Assembly (NCBI RefSeq): GCF_002025205.1 | Contig: NZ_CP019947.1 | Coordinates: 1,960,001-2,024,000, forward strand | Reading direction: 5' to 3' | Length of the DNA stretch: 64,000 bases | Source: Pseudomonas sp. CC6-YY-74 | GTDB lineage: Bacteria > Pseudomonadota > Gammaproteobacteria > Pseudomonadales > Pseudomonadaceae | Part shown: positions 55,577 to 64,000 of the stretch, piece by piece | Layout: the number at the start of each line of letters is the position of its first letter | Numbering within the stretch: position 1 is the stretch's first letter | Program-made: the position numbers and the translations under genes | The notes under the pieces: model-generated | The model's input: the letters and a program-made list of their open reading frames with translations, nothing else | What the model was told of the DNA's origin: nothing | Databases searched by the model: none

Positions 55577-56797
55577 ATGCGTCGCGTCGTGATTACTGGC
55601 CTGGGCATTGTTTCCTGCCTGGGCAATGACAAAGAAGCCGTCTCCGCTAGCCTTCGCGCTGGCAAGTCGGGCATCCGATTCAATCCTGAATACGCCGAGA
55701 AGGGCCTGCGCAGCCAGGTTTCCGGCTCCGTCGACCTGAATCTGGAAGAGCTGATCGACCGCAAGGTCTACCGCTTCATGGGCGATGCGGCTGCCTTCGC
55801 CTACCTGTCCATGCAACAGGCCATCGCCGATGCTGGCCTCAGTGCCGAGCAAGTATCCAACCCGCGGGTCGGCCTAATCGCCGGCTCCGGTGGTGCTTCG
55901 ACCTTCAACCAGATGGAAGCCATGGACACCCTGCGCGAGAAAGGCGTCAAGCGTGTCGGCCCCTACCGCGTACCGCGGACCATGGGTAGCACCGTTTCTG
56001 CCTGCCTGGCCACCCCCTTCAAGATCAAGGGTGTCAACTACTCCATCTCCTCGGCCTGCGCCACTAGCGCCCACTGCATTGGCAACGCCATGGAGCAGAT
56101 CCAGCTGGGCAAGCAGGACATGGTTTTCGCCGGCGGCGGCGAAGAAGAGCACTGGAGCCAGAGCTTCCTGTTCGACGCCATGGGCGCCCTCTCCACTCAA
56201 TACAATGACACCCCGGACAAGGCCTCGCGGGCCTACGACGCCAAGCGTGACGGTTTCGTCATCGCCGGTGGCGGCGGCATGGTGGTGGTCGAAGAGCTGG
56301 AGCATGCGCTCAAGCGTGGCGCCAAGATCTATGCGGAAGTCGTCGGCTACGGCGCTACCTCCGATGGTTACGACATGGTTGCCCCGAGCGGCGAAGGCGC
56401 GGTGCGCTGCATGCAGCAGGCGCTGGCCACCGTGGATACGCCAATTGACTACCTGAACACCCACGGCACCTCGACCCCGGTCGGCGACGTCGCGGAAAGC
56501 CGTGCAGTGCGCGAAGTGTTCGGCGCCAAGGCCCCGCCCATCAGCTCGACCAAGAGCCTGACCGGCCACTCCCTGGGTGCTGCCGGCGTCCAGGAAGCGA
56601 TCTACTGCATGCTGATGATGGAAGGCAACTTCATCGCCGGCTCGGTCAATATCGACGAGATCGATCCGGAAATCGCCGACCTGCCGATTCAGCGCAGCAC
56701 CGTCGAGAATGCCAAGATCGACACCGTCATGAGCAACAGCTTCGGCTTCGGTGGCACCAACGCCACCCTGGTACTCAAGCGTTGGACCGGCAAGTAG
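55577..56797 (+). CDS. fabB: FabB: 3-oxoacyl-ACP synthase I
   Basis: A 406-residue condensing enzyme that extends the cis-3-decenoyl chain from FabA. The catalytic triad is Cys161 in [15 protein letters not shown], His in [11 protein letters not shown] and His in [12 protein letters not shown]. It ends in the usual [15 protein letters not shown]. Followed by a strong terminator. Confidence 0.97.
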   Translation: MRRVVITGLGIVSCLGNDKEAVSASLRAGKSGIRFNPEYAEKGLRSQVSGSVDLNLEELIDRKVYRFMGDAAAFAYLSMQQAIADAGLSAEQVSNPRVGLIAGSGGASTFNQMEAMDTLREKGVKRVGPYRVPRTMGSTVSACLATPFKIKGVNYSISSACATSAHCIGNAMEQIQLGKQDMVFAGGGEEEHWSQSFLFDAMGALSTQYNDTPDKASRAYDAKRDGFVIAGGGGMVVVEELEHALKRGAKIYAEVVGYGATSDGYDMVAPSGEGAVRCMQQALATVDTPIDYLNTHGTSTPVGDVAESRAVREVFGAKAPPISSTKSLTGHSLGAAGVQEAIYCMLMMEGNFIAGSVNIDEIDPEIADLPIQRSTVENAKIDTVMSNSFGFGGTNATLVLKRWTGK

Positions 56798-56870
56798 GTC
56801 GAATCAAACGCAGAGGCTCGCCGGGCAAGGTGCATGGACGCACCTGACGTAACCGAGTAACCGAACACGA

Positions 56871-56903
56871 CAAAGGGCGCCCAATCGGGCGCCCTTTGTT
56901 TTT
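56871..56903 (+). terminator. intrinsic terminator after fabB
   Basis: Perfect 12-bp stem CAAAGGGCGCCC (56871-56882) / GGGCGCCCTTTG (56887-56898) with a 4-base loop and a T5 run on the + strand. Confidence 0.92.
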
Positions 56904-56912
56904 GTCTGGCCT

Positions 56913-57674
56913 TCAGGCCGCTTCTTCAACTTCTTCAATCCGTTTAGCCTTCCTGAAGCGTGGCAGCAGCATCGGCACCTGCTGGCGATAGGCCCGGTAC
57001 TCCGGATGAACCCGGAGCAGATCGCGCTCCTCCAGGAAGATGCCGATCAGGATATAAACGCTGGTCAGTATGGCAAACAGCAGGTGCGCTACCGTCATCT
57101 GCGCAGTACACCAGAAGACGAAGAACCAGCCCAGGTAGAGCGGATGACGCACCAGTTTGTAGGCCGCCGGGGTTTGGAATGGCAACGCGGTGTAAGGCTT
57201 GCCCAGCAACTGCAACCAGACCTGACGCAAACCGAACAGGTCGAAGTGGTTGATCAGGAAGGTGCTGTACAACACCAGCGCCCAACCAAAACCAAAGCCC
57301 GCCGCCAGCAGCAACTGGCCACTGCGATTGTCCACCTGCCAGATGACGCCACCCATCGGCTGCCAGAAATAGAACAACGCGATCAACGCCAGGCTGGAGA
57401 GCAGTACATAGGTGCTGCGTTCAGCCTCCTGGGGAATCATCCTCGTCCACCAGGCCTTGAAGGCCGGGCGGGCCATCACGCTGTGCTGGATGGCAAACAC
57501 CGCCAACAGCAGTGCATTGATCACCATGGCGTTGCCCAAGGCCATTTCGGCAACCCCATCGATGCTGCGGGGCACCAATGGCAAATTGCCTATAAAAGCG
57601 ATGGCGTACAGCAAGGTGGCGAAAAACACGGCATAACTGCCGACGCCGTAGATAAAGATCGCAAGGCGTTTCAT
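56913..57674 (-). CDS. mddA: methanethiol S-methyltransferase (MddA-like), ICMT-family membrane protein
   Basis: A 253-residue membrane protein with five to six helices. The C-terminal YKLVRHPLYLGWFFVFWCTAQMT and EERDLLRVHPEYRAYRQQVPMLLP form the isoprenylcysteine-methyltransferase-like SAM-binding site (RHPxYxGW and E..L). It best resembles MddA, which methylates methanethiol to dimethyl sulfide in pseudomonads; NnrU-like function is the alternative. It begins MKRLAIFIYGVGSYAVFFATLLY. Convergent with fabAB. Confidence 0.75.
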   Translation of the reverse strand: MKRLAIFIYGVGSYAVFFATLLYAIAFIGNLPLVPRSIDGVAEMALGNAMVINALLLAVFAIQHSVMARPAFKAWWTRMIPQEAERSTYVLLSSLALIALFYFWQPMGGVIWQVDNRSGQLLLAAGFGFGWALVLYSTFLINHFDLFGLRQVWLQLLGKPYTALPFQTPAAYKLVRHPLYLGWFFVFWCTAQMTVAHLLFAILTSVYILIGIFLEERDLLRVHPEYRAYRQQVPMLLPRFRKAKRIEEVEEAA

Positions 57675-57726
57675 GGTTTAGACCTCTTGGTTACCGTACC
57701 GCATGGGCCGGTTCGAGCATGCTGGG

Positions 57727-58002
57727 TTAAACAGCGGCACAACGGAGATCGAACACACTGCTGACTTCATGGGTGCTGTCTGCCGCAAACCCACGGACCT
57801 GCCCATGGCGACGGATCAGCGCCGAACTTTTCGCCGGGAAGATACAGAACGGTTTGTCGTCGGCGACATAGGCGTGCAGCCAGTGGATGTCGCCGTCCAG
57901 GCCCTTGAATACCTGGTGCGGGTGCCGCGCGACGAGGCTCAGCTCGCGCTGCGCCATCTGCTCGGCATTGGCCATTGGGCGTTCGATTACGTAGCGTTTC
58001 AT
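57727..58002 (-). CDS. DUF4242 domain protein
   Basis: A 91-residue ferredoxin-like-fold protein. MKRYVIERPMANAE, HWLHAYVADDKPFCIFPA and a C-terminal HEVSSVFDL are typical of DUF4242, a small family including nickel-binding proteins in actinomycetes. Cytosolic, function unknown. Confidence 0.8.
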   Translation of the reverse strand: MKRYVIERPMANAEQMAQRELSLVARHPHQVFKGLDGDIHWLHAYVADDKPFCIFPAKSSALIRRHGQVRGFAADSTHEVSSVFDLRCAAV

Positions 58003-58118
58003 CCGGAGTTCCTGCCTCTGTCTTGCAAAGCTGCAGAGTTAGCTGCAGTCGAGGTCAGGTTGCGCCGCGTGTGTATCAGGATCACGGCGTACAACACACA
58101 GTTTGTATGCGCTTGGTT

Positions 58119-60923
58119 TCAGTCGGTTTCACTACGCAGATGGGCGCACAACAGGCCATGCAGGCGGGCCTGATCCAGCGGTTTGGTCAGCAGCGCCTTG
58201 AGTCCTTGCTCCAGCACTTCTGCCTCGTCCAGCGCATCGCTGAAACCGGTGTAGAGCACGATCGGCAGATCGGCACGCGCCGCGAGCAAACGGCGGGCCA
58301 GTTGCAGCCCGCTAAGCCGGGGCATGCTCTGGTCGAGGATGATGAAATCCCAGGCATAGGGATCGGTCAGCAGCAGTTCGCTGGCCTGCTCGGCATCGCA
58401 GAATAGCCGTGCCGACAAACCCCAGCCCTCAAGCAGCTCGCCCATGAACTCGGCCACCAGTGCATCGTCATCGACCACCGCGACCCGTCCCTGTAGCGCA
58501 CTCCAGCGCAGCGCCTGGGGCCTAATGGCAGCTCCCTGGAAGGCAGGGCCCAACACCTGGCTGAGCACGGGGATCAGGACACGGAAGGTTGCCCCTGCAC
58601 CTGGCGCACTCTGCAACAGAATATGCCCACCGTATTCATGCACGATACCGTGCACCATCGACAGGCCCATGCCGCTGCCCTGCCCGTTGGCCTTGGTGGA
58701 AAAAAACGGTTCGAACATACGCGCGCGCACCAGCGGATCGATTCCCGGCCCACTATCGCTCACGGTGAGCGCCACGAAGCGCCCCTGGACACGTTGCTGG
58801 CAGGAGGCGCAGACCGCCGCTTCGTGTACCTCCAGCCCCAGGCCGACGGATAGCTGACCGACACGGCCCATGGCATCGCGCGCATTGATACAGAGGTTCA
58901 TCAGGACCTGCTCCAGTTGCACCGGATCCACCCGCACCGGCGGCAGATCCTGGGCCATCTGGGTGTCGAGCTCGACGGTGGCGGGCAGCGTCGACTCCAC
59001 CAACTTGATGAAGTCACTCAGCACCACGTCCAGCGCCACCGTCTGCGGCTTGCCTCGACTGCCGCGGCTGAACGTGAGCATTTGCTGAATCAGGTCGCGA
59101 GCCTTCTCCGCTGAACGCTGGACCCGTGCCAGGTACTTGCCGAGCCGCTCGTGCTGCAGCTGTTCGGCCTGTTCCTGGGCCATCACCGTATAACCGAGCA
59201 TGCTGGTCAGCAGGTTATTGAAGTCGTGGGCGATACCTCCAGTCAGGTGGCCGATGGCTTCCATGCGCTGGGCCTGGCGTAACTGCTGCTCCAGGCGCAC
59301 CCGCTCCTCCTCGGCCCGCTTGCGATCGGTGATGTCGCGCAGGTAACAGATAAACCGCGGCCCTTCACCGCCCTGCACCACCGCCAGCGCCAGTTCAGCG
59401 GGAAATTCCTGGCCATTGGCCCGCTGGGCGACCACCTCCATGCGTTTGCCGAGAAAAGTCCCGCTGCCGGTCTCCAGGTAGCGCTCGAACCCCCGCTCAT
59501 AGGCCTGGCGGAACCGCTCTGGAATGATCAGACCGAGTAACGAACAACCCAGCACCTGGTCGCCGCGCATACCGAAACATTGCTCGGCCGCCGGGTTGAA
59601 GACCAGCACCCGCCCCCGCTCGTCCATGCCAATGAAGCAGTCCAGCGCCGTATCGGCGATCGCCCGGTGTAGTAATTCGCTGGCGCGCAGGGCCTGTTCG
59701 GCCTCCTTGCGCTGGGTGATCTCGCGGGTAAAGGCGAGAATCCGGTCGACCCCGCCGATGGTCGCGCGCTTGAGCAGCACCTCATCCCAGTGCAGGCTGC
59801 CGTCGCAGTTGCGCCGGTGCCATTCATAGCGCTGCGGCTCGCCAGCCCGGGCGCTGGCCAGATAAGCGGCCGCCCCCTGGCCGGTGTAGGGCGCATAGCC
59901 GGCGCTGAAGTCAGCGACCTCCAGTTTGAGCATGTCTTCGTAGCTATAGCCGTAGGCCAGGCACGCCTTGGGATTGACGTCGACCAGGGCACCGCTGTGC
60001 AGGTCATGGACGAAGATGGCATCTTCCGAGCTGTCGAAGATCGCCCGATAGCTGGCCTCGGCCTCCAGCCGCTCGATCTCGGCGGCGGCGCGCACCGAAA
60101 AGATCCGCATCACCGATTCGATCCGACTGCGGTTGTCCATCGGCCCGCAGCGACCAGCGGCGATCAAGCCCAAAGGTCGACCATCACTGGAGAACAGCGG
60201 ATACCCGGCGTAGCTGTCGACGCCAAACGCCAGCAGGCTGTCATCGCTCGGGAAACGTTGGCTTAAGCCGCTGGGAATGAACTGGAAGACCTTGCCGAAC
60301 ACGTCCTGGCACGGCGTTCCCGGCAGCGGGTAGCTGATATTGCGGTGCAACCGGCCGCCGTAGTACAGGGCCAGGGTAGTCAGGCTCTGGCCATCGGCAT
60401 TGACCCGGCTGACAAAGGCGAAGTCGGCCTCCAGCGAGCGCGTCATATAACGCGCGATCGCCTCGAACACCTCGCTGCTGCTGGCCGCAGACACCCCCAA
60501 GGCGACATGCCCGAGGGCTTCCTCGAGGTTCTTGCGGGCGCTGATGTCGGTAGAGATACCGCACACCGCAGTCACCCGGCCGGCGGCGTCGAACAGCGGG
60601 AACTTGGTCGACAGGTAGGTGTGCGACTCCCCGCCCACCTGTATGTGCTCCTCGAACTCCAGCGCCTCGCCACACAGGGCCACCCGCTGGTCGTTGGCCC
60701 TCAGCACATCGGCCACCGACGCCGGCAAAAGCTCGTGGTCGGTGCGCCCGAGTACCGCTTCGGCCTGTAGCTGGAGCAGCTGCTCGAAGGCGCGGTTGAC
60801 CAGCTGCAAGCGGCCGTGCAGATCTTTCACATAGATCACCGCGCTGCTGTTGTCGACGATCTGGCGCAGTTGATGCTCTACCGCATTGCTGTTGGCGGCA
60901 GGGATCGGCATTGGCTGGTTCAC
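58119..60923 (-). CDS. PAS/GAF hybrid sensor histidine kinase
   Basis: A 934-residue soluble kinase with no transmembrane segment. PAS (about 16-130), GAF (about 140-290), PAS (290-410), PAS (415-540), HisKA with [17 protein letters not shown] (phospho-His566), HATPase with NARDAMG, DSGPGID and GMGLSMV, then a receiver with phospho-Asp864 ([11 protein letters not shown]). The GAF plus PAS set suggests a redox, gas or small-ligand cytoplasmic signal. It begins with GTG at 60923, with GGAGG eight bases upstream. A codirectional OmpR regulator lies 149 bp upstream and may be its partner. Confidence 0.9.
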   Translation of the reverse strand: MNQPMPIPAANSNAVEHQLRQIVDNSSAVIYVKDLHGRLQLVNRAFEQLLQLQAEAVLGRTDHELLPASVADVLRANDQRVALCGEALEFEEHIQVGGESHTYLSTKFPLFDAAGRVTAVCGISTDISARKNLEEALGHVALGVSAASSSEVFEAIARYMTRSLEADFAFVSRVNADGQSLTTLALYYGGRLHRNISYPLPGTPCQDVFGKVFQFIPSGLSQRFPSDDSLLAFGVDSYAGYPLFSSDGRPLGLIAAGRCGPMDNRSRIESVMRIFSVRAAAEIERLEAEASYRAIFDSSEDAIFVHDLHSGALVDVNPKACLAYGYSYEDMLKLEVADFSAGYAPYTGQGAAAYLASARAGEPQRYEWHRRNCDGSLHWDEVLLKRATIGGVDRILAFTREITQRKEAEQALRASELLHRAIADTALDCFIGMDERGRVLVFNPAAEQCFGMRGDQVLGCSLLGLIIPERFRQAYERGFERYLETGSGTFLGKRMEVVAQRANGQEFPAELALAVVQGGEGPRFICYLRDITDRKRAEEERVRLEQQLRQAQRMEAIGHLTGGIAHDFNNLLTSMLGYTVMAQEQAEQLQHERLGKYLARVQRSAEKARDLIQQMLTFSRGSRGKPQTVALDVVLSDFIKLVESTLPATVELDTQMAQDLPPVRVDPVQLEQVLMNLCINARDAMGRVGQLSVGLGLEVHEAAVCASCQQRVQGRFVALTVSDSGPGIDPLVRARMFEPFFSTKANGQGSGMGLSMVHGIVHEYGGHILLQSAPGAGATFRVLIPVLSQVLGPAFQGAAIRPQALRWSALQGRVAVVDDDALVAEFMGELLEGWGLSARLFCDAEQASELLLTDPYAWDFIILDQSMPRLSGLQLARRLLAARADLPIVLYTGFSDALDEAEVLEQGLKALLTKPLDQARLHGLLCAHLRSETD

Positions 60924-61072
60924 GCAGGCATCCTCCCGAAACGGCAGTCAACCCTGAGTATAGAAGCCGCCTCACGGCCTTAGCGTGCCGACAACCCAGG
61001 TGAAACAATTGAAACAAACACACCGATCGGCGTGCCTGAACCCGCAGCGGGCGACTGCAGACGGCCGCGAGT

Positions 61073-61786
61073 TCAATCGCCCGGCACGAACATGTAACCG
61101 ACACCGCGTAGCGTGCGGATGATCTGCGGTTTGTTCGGGTCCGGCTCAAGCTTGCGGCGCAAGCGGGCGATGCGGATGTCGATGGAGCGATCGAAGGGAT
61201 TCCAGTCGCGATGCTGGGTCAGGTTGAGCAGCTGATCGCGCGACAGCGGCCGGTTCGGCCGCTGGGCGAAGGCCTGCAGCAGGTCGAACTCCATCGCGGT
61301 GAGGGGAATCTCGCTGCCAGCGCCATCGAATAACTGACGGCGCTCAAGGTCCAGCCGACAGTTTCCTAGCTGCAGAGTGCGGCGCGTGTCCTCGGCTGCC
61401 GCTGCCGGCGGGGCGCGTCGGTAGCGGCGCAACACGGTTTTCACCCGTGCCAGCAGCTCGCGTGGATCGAAGGGCTTGGCCAGGTAATCGTCGGCGCCCA
61501 CCTCCAGGCCGATGATGCGATCGAGCGCACTGCCGGCCCCGGAAATCATGATCACCGGCAAGTCGTGGTGTTCACGCAGAAAGCGCGCCAGGCTCAGGCC
61601 GTCCTCCCCCGGCAGGCCGACATCCAACAGCACGACATCGGGCAGTTGGCGCTCAAGTTCCGCACGCAGTTGCACGCTATCCGCCACAACGTCCACCTGG
61701 TAACCGTGGCCACCGAGATAGTCCAGCAGCAACTGACGCACCTCGGCGTCATCGTCCACCACCAGGACCCGGATCGGCTTGGCCAT
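61073..61786 (-). CDS. OmpR/PhoB-family response regulator
   Basis: A 237-residue regulator. The receiver has DDD at 11-13, phospho-Asp55 in VVLLDVGLPGEDG, Ser/Ala switch ISGAGSA and Lys105-region AKPFDPRELLAR. The winged-helix DNA-binding domain contains LTAMEFDLLQAFAQRPNRPLSRDQLL and VDxRIARLRRKLE-type recognition followed by IRTLRGVGYMF. Probably paired with the PAS/GAF hybrid kinase downstream; target genes are unknown. Confidence 0.92.
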   Translation of the reverse strand: MAKPIRVLVVDDDAEVRQLLLDYLGGHGYQVDVVADSVQLRAELERQLPDVVLLDVGLPGEDGLSLARFLREHHDLPVIMISGAGSALDRIIGLEVGADDYLAKPFDPRELLARVKTVLRRYRRAPPAAAAEDTRRTLQLGNCRLDLERRQLFDGAGSEIPLTAMEFDLLQAFAQRPNRPLSRDQLLNLTQHRDWNPFDRSIDIRIARLRRKLEPDPNKPQIIRTLRGVGYMFVPGD

Positions 61787-61847
61787 TGCACTGTCCCCGT
61801 CTCATCCACACTCAGGGACTATAGCTCGCGGCCACAGCGCACACATG

Positions 61848-61874
61848 ACAAGGGCGCCGAGTGGGCGCCCTTGT
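61848..61874 (-). terminator. stem-loop between the third MCP and the response regulator
   Basis: Arms ACAAGGGCGCC (61848-61858) and GGCGCCCTTGT (61864-61874), loop of 5. It lies 34 bases after the MCP stop and before the response-regulator start. No T-run follows on either strand, so it may act as a partial terminator or an mRNA end-protecting structure. Confidence 0.5.
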
Positions 61875-61907
61875 CGTTGCAGCTTGGGAGTGTTCAAGCG
61901 TCGGAGC

Positions 61908-63533
61908 TTAGACGGAGAAGCGCGCCACCAGCGTATTCAGGTCCACCGCCAGGCGCGACAATTCCTGACTGGAAGCGCTGGTCTGGTTGGCCCCGGCCGA
62001 GGTCTGTATAGACAGATCACGAATGTTCACCAGATTGCGATCCACTTCGCGGGCGACCTGGGCCTGCTCTTCGGAGGCGCTGGCAATTACCAGGTTGCGC
62101 TCGCTGATCTGGCCGATGGCAACAGCGATCTCATCCAGAGCCTTACCGGCCGCACGGGCCACCTCCAGGGTGTCACGCGCACGCCCATTACTGCTCTGCA
62201 TGGCCGCGACCGCCTTATCCGTACCCTGCTGAATGCCGCTGACCATCTGCTCGATTTCCTGGGTCGACTGCTGGGTACGATGCGCCAACGCGCGCACCTC
62301 GTCCGCCACCACGGCGAAACCCCGCCCAGCATCGCCGGCCCGCGCCGCCTCGATCGCGGCATTCAACGCCAGCAGGTTGGTCTGTTCGGCAATCGAGCGA
62401 ATCACATCCAGCACCTTGCTGATATCGCGCACCTTGCCTGCCAGATGCTCGACGTCGCCGGCGGTGGTGGTCACCTCTTGGGCCAGTTGGCCAATGGCAT
62501 CGACAGTCTTGATCACCTGCTCCCGGCCGTGACGAGCGATCAGATCGGACTCGCGCGAGGCTTCGGAGGTGGTCACCGCGTTGCGCGCGACCTCATCCAC
62601 CGCGGCAGTCATCTCATTCACCGCCGTGGCGGCTTGTTCGATCTCATTGCTTTGCTGGTGCAGGCCACGGGTGGAGTCTTCGGTCACCGCGCTGAGCTCC
62701 TCCGAGGCGGAAGCCAATTGGTTTGAAGAATCGGAGATGCCTAGAATGGTCGTACGCAGATTCTGTTGCATGTTCTTCAGCGCGGCGAGCAAGCGCGCCG
62801 GCTCGTCCTGACCCTCGACCTGAATATTCTGGGTCAGGTTGCCGGCGGCTATCACTTCGGCCACTTTCACGGCTTCGTTCAAGGGTGTGACGATACTGCG
62901 GGTGAACTGCAGCGCCAGCGCGATGGTCGCCAGCGCCGCTAACGCGATGGCAACCATGATCCCATTGCGCGCCGTCTCGAATGCTTCATTTGTACGCAAG
63001 GCGGCGACCTCAGCACCCTTATCATTGAATGCAATCAACTCATCCAAGGCGCTGGCCATCTCATCCCCTTGCACTTGCATGGGACCAGCCACAATGACTT
63101 GTGCTTCAGCCAATTCACTACGCCGATTCAGTTCGATGACCCGGTCCTGACCCTTCAGGTAAAGGTCTTTAGCCCGCACGAATTTGCCAAGCAGCAACTT
63201 TTCTTCCGGACTGTTAGCCGTGAGTTCAAAGCTAGACACTGCCTTGCTAAGTTCGCCGCGCAATTCCTCCGCTCGCTTGTAGTCCTCTTCGTTCAGCGCG
63301 GTCTCACGCCGCAACAGCAGGCGTATCGACACGGTGCGCAAGCGCAGAAAGTTCTGATTGGCCTGATTCAACGCCACAATACTGGGTAACCAGTTTTCAT
63401 CGACCTCGGCAGACTGCTTGTGCATTTCCGACATTTGCAGCAAGGCAAAGCCGCCCAGAATAAACACCAGCAAAGCAATCACAGCAAAACTAAGCGCCGC
63501 CCGGGGGGCGATATTCAGGTTACGCAGCGTCAT
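61908..63533 (-). CDS. methyl-accepting chemotaxis protein with four-helix-bundle sensor
   Basis: A 541-residue chemoreceptor. TM1 about 12-34, a periplasmic domain of about 155 residues with the 4HB_MCP pattern, TM2 about 190-212, HAMP ([23 protein letters not shown]) and the signalling tip [20 protein letters not shown] with [17 protein letters not shown]. It ends LVARFSV without a CheR tether. The ligand is unknown; 4HB receptors in pseudomonads bind organic acids and amino acids. Confidence 0.92.
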   Translation of the reverse strand: MTLRNLNIAPRAALSFAVIALLVFILGGFALLQMSEMHKQSAEVDENWLPSIVALNQANQNFLRLRTVSIRLLLRRETALNEEDYKRAEELRGELSKAVSSFELTANSPEEKLLLGKFVRAKDLYLKGQDRVIELNRRSELAEAQVIVAGPMQVQGDEMASALDELIAFNDKGAEVAALRTNEAFETARNGIMVAIALAALATIALALQFTRSIVTPLNEAVKVAEVIAAGNLTQNIQVEGQDEPARLLAALKNMQQNLRTTILGISDSSNQLASASEELSAVTEDSTRGLHQQSNEIEQAATAVNEMTAAVDEVARNAVTTSEASRESDLIARHGREQVIKTVDAIGQLAQEVTTTAGDVEHLAGKVRDISKVLDVIRSIAEQTNLLALNAAIEAARAGDAGRGFAVVADEVRALAHRTQQSTQEIEQMVSGIQQGTDKAVAAMQSSNGRARDTLEVARAAGKALDEIAVAIGQISERNLVIASASEEQAQVAREVDRNLVNIRDLSIQTSAGANQTSASSQELSRLAVDLNTLVARFSV

Positions 63534-63604
63534 CTTGAAGCTCCCTAAAAAGGCTCCCGTTGTGAGCCGAAACGGCCGACAGCCAGGCGCCCAAGCACTG
63601 TTGT

Positions 63605-63627
63605 GAGTGCAACACTGAGCTGCACTC
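63605..63627. promoter_or_regulatory. hairpin and AGCTGC repeats upstream of the third MCP
   Basis: Arms GAGTGCA (63605-63611) and TGCACTC (63621-63627), followed by three AGCTGC copies at 63618, 63629 and 63648. They lie 72-120 bases before the MCP start and may be a regulator site; no known consensus. Confidence 0.3.
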
Positions 63628-63672
63628 TAGCTGCAGTATCAGCACTTAGCTGCTTCTTGCTGAGGGGGGCTC

Positions 63673-63702
63673 AAAAAAAAACCCAAGCCATTGACTGGCT
63701 TG
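63673..63702 (-). terminator. intrinsic terminator of the DUF3859 gene
   Basis: On the minus strand, stem CAAGCCA / TGGCTTG (63702-63696 and 63690-63684, loop 5) followed by GG and a nine-T run (63681-63673). It lies 21 bases after the DUF3859 stop. Confidence 0.88.
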
Positions 63703-63723
63703 AGATTTTCATCGGTAAAAACA

Positions 63724-64000
63724 TCAGCGTACGTCGAAACGCTGCTCCACCAGTTTACGGTCCCCTTGAAACACCATCAGTCGCCACTCCCCCGGCACCA
63801 CTTCATAGGCCTCGGTGAACTCGAAGGCCATGACTTCCTGAGCCACTCCCGACGTCAGTTTCTGCATCACCTCAAACTTGTCATGCCGAAGTCCATCGGG
63901 GGTGATCACGCCAGGGGTGAGGTAGAGCAATGTCAGTGGAGTGTCGCCCGCGCGCTTGCCCAGCAAGTTGTAGCGCAGGCCGAACTTGCTGCCGAGCTTG
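63724..64000 (-). CDS. DUF3859 domain protein, C-terminal fragment
   Basis: The last 91 or so residues of a DUF3859 protein whose N-terminus is beyond the right edge. The segment begins KLGSKFGLRYNLLGKRAG and continues TLLYLTPGVITPDGLRHDKF and VMAFEFTEAYEVVPGEWRLMVF, then ends VEQRFDVR, all typical of the family (unknown function, immunoglobulin-like fold inferred). Followed by a textbook terminator. Confidence 0.85.
   Translation of the reverse strand, partial: KLGSKFGLRYNLLGKRAGDTPLTLLYLTPGVITPDGLRHDKFEVMQKLTSGVAQEVMAFEFTEAYEVVPGEWRLMVFQGDRKLVEQRFDVR

Noticed and set aside
1..64000. tRNA, rRNA, CRISPR array, prophage or complete insertion sequence
   Set aside because: Scanning both strands by eye shows no cloverleaf clusters, repeat-spacer arrays, transposase or phage genes.

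Overview
The window is about 62% GC and reads as chromosome of a Pseudomonas-like gammaproteobacterium. Gene content and order follow, from memory, two blocks of the P. aeruginosa chromosome: the tesA-greB-thpR-tatD-moxR-tgpA stretch and the mnmH-selD / gpsA-fabA-fabB stretch. Genes are densely packed with many 1-4 nt start/stop overlaps. I see no tRNA, rRNA, CRISPR array, prophage or complete insertion sequence. Two genes are cut by the window edges: an L,D-transpeptidase at the left and a DUF3859 protein at the right.

Region by region. 1-20100 is mostly core: tesA divergent from a YbbA/YbbP-type ABC system, greB, thpR, a DoxX protein, an MltF-like lytic transglycosylase, tatD, a chemoreceptor behind a good sigma-28 promoter, an acyl-CoA thioesterase, a CHAD protein, the coupled moxR-DUF58-tgpA operon, a large chemoreceptor and a flavin reductase. 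20400-32510 is a cellulose locus, bcsR-Q-A-B-Z-C on the + strand with a convergent bcsG. It is preceded by a near-consensus FleQ box, and bcsB is broken by a frameshift in a C6 run. 32680-36340 holds a lipoprotein, mnmH, selD and a patatin-like lipase. 36350-40600 is a four-gene ABC exporter (HlyD adaptor, ATPase, two permeases) in which every junction overlaps. 40730-49690 carries a PerM/AI-2E transporter, DUF4892, a frameshifted GST, two alpha/beta hydrolases, a hotdog thioesterase, an acyl-CoA ligase behind a 24-bp palindrome, sixA, DUF4389 and gpsA. 49880-54840 is a TonB-dependent receptor, a periplasmic binding-like protein and a hybrid sensor kinase in the PA1611 position. It is followed by fabA-fabB, an MddA-like methyltransferase, a DUF4242 protein, a PAS/GAF hybrid kinase, an OmpR-type regulator and a third chemoreceptor.

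Functional themes are c-di-GMP-linked cellulose (BcsA PilZ domain plus FleQ box), fatty-acid metabolism (two thioesterases, acyl-CoA ligase, FabA/FabB, a PsrA-like operator), chemotaxis (three MCPs), selenium use in tRNA (selD-mnmH) and two-component sensing.

No wholly novel machine stands out. The best candidates for a second look are the bcsB and GST frameshifts, the receptor / periplasmic protein / hybrid kinase module, the palindromic operator at the ligase promoter, and a 178-bp MITE-like element with a second solo end.
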